Below, piece by piece: positions 61,712 through 64,000 of a stretch of DNA of 64,000 bases. Position numbers and translations under genes: made by a program. Numbering within the stretch: the first letter of the stretch is position 1; each line of letters opens with the position of its first letter. Origin of the DNA: Nocardia amamiensis NBRC 102102 (GTDB taxonomy: Bacteria > Actinomycetota > Actinomycetes > Mycobacteriales > Mycobacteriaceae); NCBI RefSeq assembly GCF_001612745.1, contig NZ_BDBA01000030.1, forward strand, positions 1-64,000, read 5' to 3'. Under the pieces are notes generated by a model. The model made no database searches. It saw only the letters and a list, made by a program, of their open reading frames with translations, and was not told the origin of the DNA.

Positions 61712-62644
61712 TCAGAGATCGAGCACGAGCCGGCCCGACCTGGCCCGGGAGACGCACAGCATCATCGTGTCGCCGCGCGCCTGCTCGTCGGCGGTGAGTA
61801 CCGTGTCGCGGTGCTCGATATCGCCTGCGAGAACCGCGGCTTCGCAGCTACCGCAAGTGCCTTCGCGGCATGAGGTGACGATGCCGATCCCGGCCGATTC
61901 CAGGACGTCGGCGATGGACTGGTTCGCCCCGACCTGGAACGTCCGTCCGCTGGCGGCCAACCGCACCTCGAAGGTCTCGTTCGGGGCGAACTGCACCCGC
62001 CGTGGCACGAAGCGTTCCAGGTGCACGGGGAGACCGCGGCGCGCTCCTTCGGCTTCGACGGCGGCCAAGAGGGGTTCGGGACCACAGCAGTACACGGCGG
62101 TGTCGCGGAGGCCGTCGAGAATCCCGGGCAGCGGCAGCAGGCCGTGCTCGTCCTGCGGCAGCAGGTGCGCCCGGGGGTAGCGCTCGGCGATGGCGTCGGC
62201 GAATGCCATGTGCCGCCGGGTGCGGCCGCCGTAGTAGAGCGACCAGCGCGCGCCCGCGGCTTCCGCGGCGGCCAGCATGGGCAGGATCGGGGTGATCCCG
62301 ATCCCCCCGGCCAGGAATGCGTAACTCGCGCGCTCGACGAGTTCGAAGTTGTTGCGCGGCTGTGACACTCGCAGTACCGACCCGGGCTGCGCGGCGCGGT
62401 GCAGATAGGCCGAGCCGCCGCGCCCGTCCGGCTCGTGCAGCACCGCGATGCGCCAGCGCGACCGGTCGGCGGGGTCGCCGCACAGCGAGTACTGCCGCAC
62501 CCCTGCCGCGCCCACCGCGACGTCGATGTGCGCACCCGGTGTCCACGACGGCAGTTCGCTGCCGTCGACGGCGGCCAGATCCAGCGAAAACACGCCCACG
62601 GCCTCGTCGCGGCGGCGCCAGACTCGTAGTGCTATGTCAGTCAT
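61712..62644 (-). CDS. 2Fe-2S flavin oxidoreductase (phthalate-dioxygenase-reductase type)
   Basis: The 310-residue protein has the modular order of this family: an FMN/FAD-binding barrel with RQYSLCGDP (R-x-Y-S), an NAD(P)H domain with AGGIGITPILPMLAAA and YCCGPEPLL, and a C-terminal plant-type ferredoxin domain (SCREGTCGSCEAAVL and a later cysteine in MMLC). It would pass electrons from NAD(P)H to an oxygenase or demethylase such as a Rieske or P450 enzyme; no oxygenase is in the window. It diverges from the acyl-CoA dehydrogenase gene. Confidence 0.92.
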   Translation of the reverse strand: MTDIALRVWRRRDEAVGVFSLDLAAVDGSELPSWTPGAHIDVAVGAAGVRQYSLCGDPADRSRWRIAVLHEPDGRGGSAYLHRAAQPGSVLRVSQPRNNFELVERASYAFLAGGIGITPILPMLAAAEAAGARWSLYYGGRTRRHMAFADAIAERYPRAHLLPQDEHGLLPLPGILDGLRDTAVYCCGPEPLLAAVEAEGARRGLPVHLERFVPRRVQFAPNETFEVRLAASGRTFQVGANQSIADVLESAGIGIVTSCREGTCGSCEAAVLAGDIEHRDTVLTADEQARGDTMMLCVSRARSGRLVLDL

Positions 62645-62790
62645 TTCCGTCCCCTAGCCCGGCAACGTCTCCGCGATCACCGTCGCCGAGACCGACCGCG
62701 CCCGCAGCGGACGAACGGGCAGTCGATTCGCACAATCGACGTTGACTATCGCCCCCGCCCGCACCCGCGCGCCGCCCGGAGACTGACGCC

Positions 62791-63951
62791 ATGAGCACTG
62801 TGGCGGAATTGGTGGACAAGACCACCCAGTTCATTCGGGACCAGGTTGTTCCGGTGGAACGCGAGGTCGTCGTCGACGGGCGGGTGATGGACGACGCGCT
62901 GCGGCTCGAGCTGCAGAAGAAGGCGAAGGAGGCCGGTGTCTTCGGCCCGCTGTCGGATCCGCGGTACGGCGGACTCGGGCTGGACACCCGCGCGCAGGCG
63001 CAGGTGCTCGAGGCCGCGGGCGCCAGCCTGCTCGGACCGATCGCGCTGAACGCATGGGCGCCGGATGACGGCAACATCCACCTGCTCGCGCACGTCGCGA
63101 ACGAGGACCAGAAACAGCGCTACCTCGCGCCGCTGGCCTCCGGCGACGTGCGGTCCGCGATCGCGATGACCGAACCGGCACCCGGCGCCGGATCCGACCC
63201 CGGCATGCTGCAGACCGTCGCCGAGGAGACCGACTCCGGTTGGATCATCAACGGCGCCAAGCATTTCACCACCGGCGCGCAGGGTGCGGCGTTCACCATC
63301 TGCGTGGCCCGCACCGGCGACGGGCCGACGATGTTCCTGGTCGACCAGGACAACCCCGGGCTGCGGGTGGGCCGCCGGATGCCGACGCTCGACCACACCA
63401 GCGCGCCGGGCGGTCACTGCGAGGTGACCTTCGCCGACTGCGAGGTGCCCGATTCCGCCGTGCTGGGCGAGGTCGGCCAGGGTCTGACGCTGGCTCAGGT
63501 CCGGCTCGCGCCCTCGCGACTGGTGTTCTGCATGAATTGGCTCGGGCTGGCCGTGCGCGCGCACCAGCTTGCCATCGAGCACATCGGCACGCGCACCTCG
63601 TTCGGCGTCCCGATCGCCGAGCACGGCATGGCGCAGGGACTCATCGCCGACAACGAGATCGACATCGCCGCGGCCCGCGGCGTGATCCGCACCGCCGCCG
63701 AGACCATCGACGCGCAGGGGCCGACGTCCTCGCAGGCGCGGCACGAAGCGTCGATCGCCAAGACGTTCGTCTCCGAGGCGGTCTGGCGGGTGCTCGACCG
63801 TGCGGTGCAGCTGCACGGCGGGCTCGGCGTCTGCGAAGACCACCTGGTTGCCCGATTCCTGGTGGAGGCCAGGGCTTTCCGCATCTACGAAGGGCCGTCG
63901 GAGGTCCTGCGCTGGTCCATCGCCCGCCGCGCCCTGCGCACGAAACGCTGA
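62791..63951 (+). CDS. Acyl-CoA dehydrogenase
   Basis: The 386-residue flavoprotein has all family blocks: AIAMTEPAPGAGSDPGMLQT, GWIINGAKHFTTGAQGA, RTSFGVPIAEHGMAQGLIAD, QLHGGLGVCEDHLVARFLVE and RIYEGPSEVLRWSIARRAL. It introduces the first double bond in a fatty or branched acyl-CoA; the late position of the catalytic base cannot be settled by eye. Its stop is followed after ten bases by the next gene, so it is probably the first gene of a catabolic operon running out of the window. Confidence 0.95.
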   Translation: MSTVAELVDKTTQFIRDQVVPVEREVVVDGRVMDDALRLELQKKAKEAGVFGPLSDPRYGGLGLDTRAQAQVLEAAGASLLGPIALNAWAPDDGNIHLLAHVANEDQKQRYLAPLASGDVRSAIAMTEPAPGAGSDPGMLQTVAEETDSGWIINGAKHFTTGAQGAAFTICVARTGDGPTMFLVDQDNPGLRVGRRMPTLDHTSAPGGHCEVTFADCEVPDSAVLGEVGQGLTLAQVRLAPSRLVFCMNWLGLAVRAHQLAIEHIGTRTSFGVPIAEHGMAQGLIADNEIDIAAARGVIRTAAETIDAQGPTSSQARHEASIAKTFVSEAVWRVLDRAVQLHGGLGVCEDHLVARFLVEARAFRIYEGPSEVLRWSIARRALRTKR

Positions 63952-63961
63952 AGGAGACATC

Positions 63962-64000
63962 ATGACAACGCGTGAGATCGCCGGGTTCGCGGCGGCCTAT
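63962..64000 (+). CDS. Start of a gene cut by the window edge
   Basis: The ATG at 63962 follows GAAGGAG at normal spacing, ten bases after the acyl-CoA dehydrogenase stop. Only 13 codons (MTTREIAGFAAAY) are visible. Tight spacing suggests the same operon; acyl-CoA dehydrogenases are often followed by a phosphotransferase or a second dehydrogenase, but nothing visible decides this. Confidence 0.6.
   Translation, partial: MTTREIAGFAAAY

Noticed and set aside
1-64000. tRNA, rRNA, insertion sequence, integrase, prophage or CRISPR array
   Set aside because: None recognised by eye on either strand; a dedicated search (tRNA scan, transposase and repeat search) would be needed to exclude them.

Overview
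The window is GC-rich DNA from a mycolic-acid-type actinomycete, most likely Nocardia or a close relative such as Rhodococcus. This rests on several F420/flavin luciferase-like monooxygenases, LGFP, DUF5995, DUF6081 and DUF574 families, IdeR-type iron boxes, a DinB/mycothiol-type metal-binding protein, many GTG/TTG starts and dense coding with short intergenic hairpins. The genus is inferred from family content. I see no rRNA, tRNA, CRISPR array, insertion sequence, integrase or phage gene, so this reads as chromosome rich in regulators and accessory enzymes.

Left third (1-24 kb): the tail of a luciferase-like oxidoreductase; a divergent lysE/lysG amino-acid exporter and regulator; an LGFP secreted protein; an XRE/DUF5753 regulator beside an internally deleted DUF574 methyltransferase remnant, a split-barrel flavoprotein, an intact DUF574 methyltransferase and a DUF6081 protein; a TerD-AIM24 fusion; a membrane metallophosphoesterase with 45-residue tandem repeats; a DinB-like protein; two small secreted proteins; a GAF regulator-aldehyde dehydrogenase-DUF779 block; a DHA2 exporter; a DUF4345 membrane protein; a serine hydrolase; a luciferase-like flavoprotein; and a siderophore-interacting reductase behind an IdeR box.

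Middle (24-43 kb): an HD-domain protein and a GlxA-type AraC regulator; a PPC/DUF296 plus DUF6879 pair; an SsuABC/TauABC-like importer divergent from a CitA/CitB-type two-component system, with a perfect 16-bp palindrome between them; an AhpD-like protein divergent from an HxlR regulator with two related operators; a Gfo/Idh/MocA oxidoreductase; a bile-acid-symporter family protein; an MBL hydrolase divergent from a LysR regulator; a membrane Ser/Thr kinase; a small AT-rich patch with a tiny secreted cysteine protein; an M50-like membrane protease; a DUF5995 protein and gluconokinase.

Right third (43-64 kb): a PucR-like regulator; an F420-type luciferase-like oxidoreductase; a Tat lipoprotein dienelactone hydrolase; a PQQ-type sugar dehydrogenase lipoprotein; an ohrR-ohr-quinone oxidoreductase operon with a leaderless promoter; a phytoene-desaturase-like flavoprotein; an IdeR-boxed membrane protein divergent from an Hsp70-like membrane protein; a pentapeptide-repeat protein; a translationally coupled XRE/TPR-SLOG pair next to a decayed conserved gene; an HSL-type esterase; a DUF1304-TetR operon with tandem operators; a secreted paralogue of the 13.8-kb protein; a 2Fe-2S flavin reductase divergent from an acyl-CoA dehydrogenase; and the first codons of one more gene.

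Functional links that can be argued: export of basic amino acids (lysEG), aldehyde oxidation (GAF/ALDH/DUF779), organic peroxide detoxification (ohrR/ohr), iron-responsive control (two IdeR boxes), nutrient import under a two-component system, and several local repressor-operator pairs. The best candidates for undescribed biology are the XRE/TPR-SLOG pair, the IdeR-linked membrane protein/Hsp70-like locus, the TerD-AIM24 fusion, the two-component/ABC locus and the paired secreted proteins.
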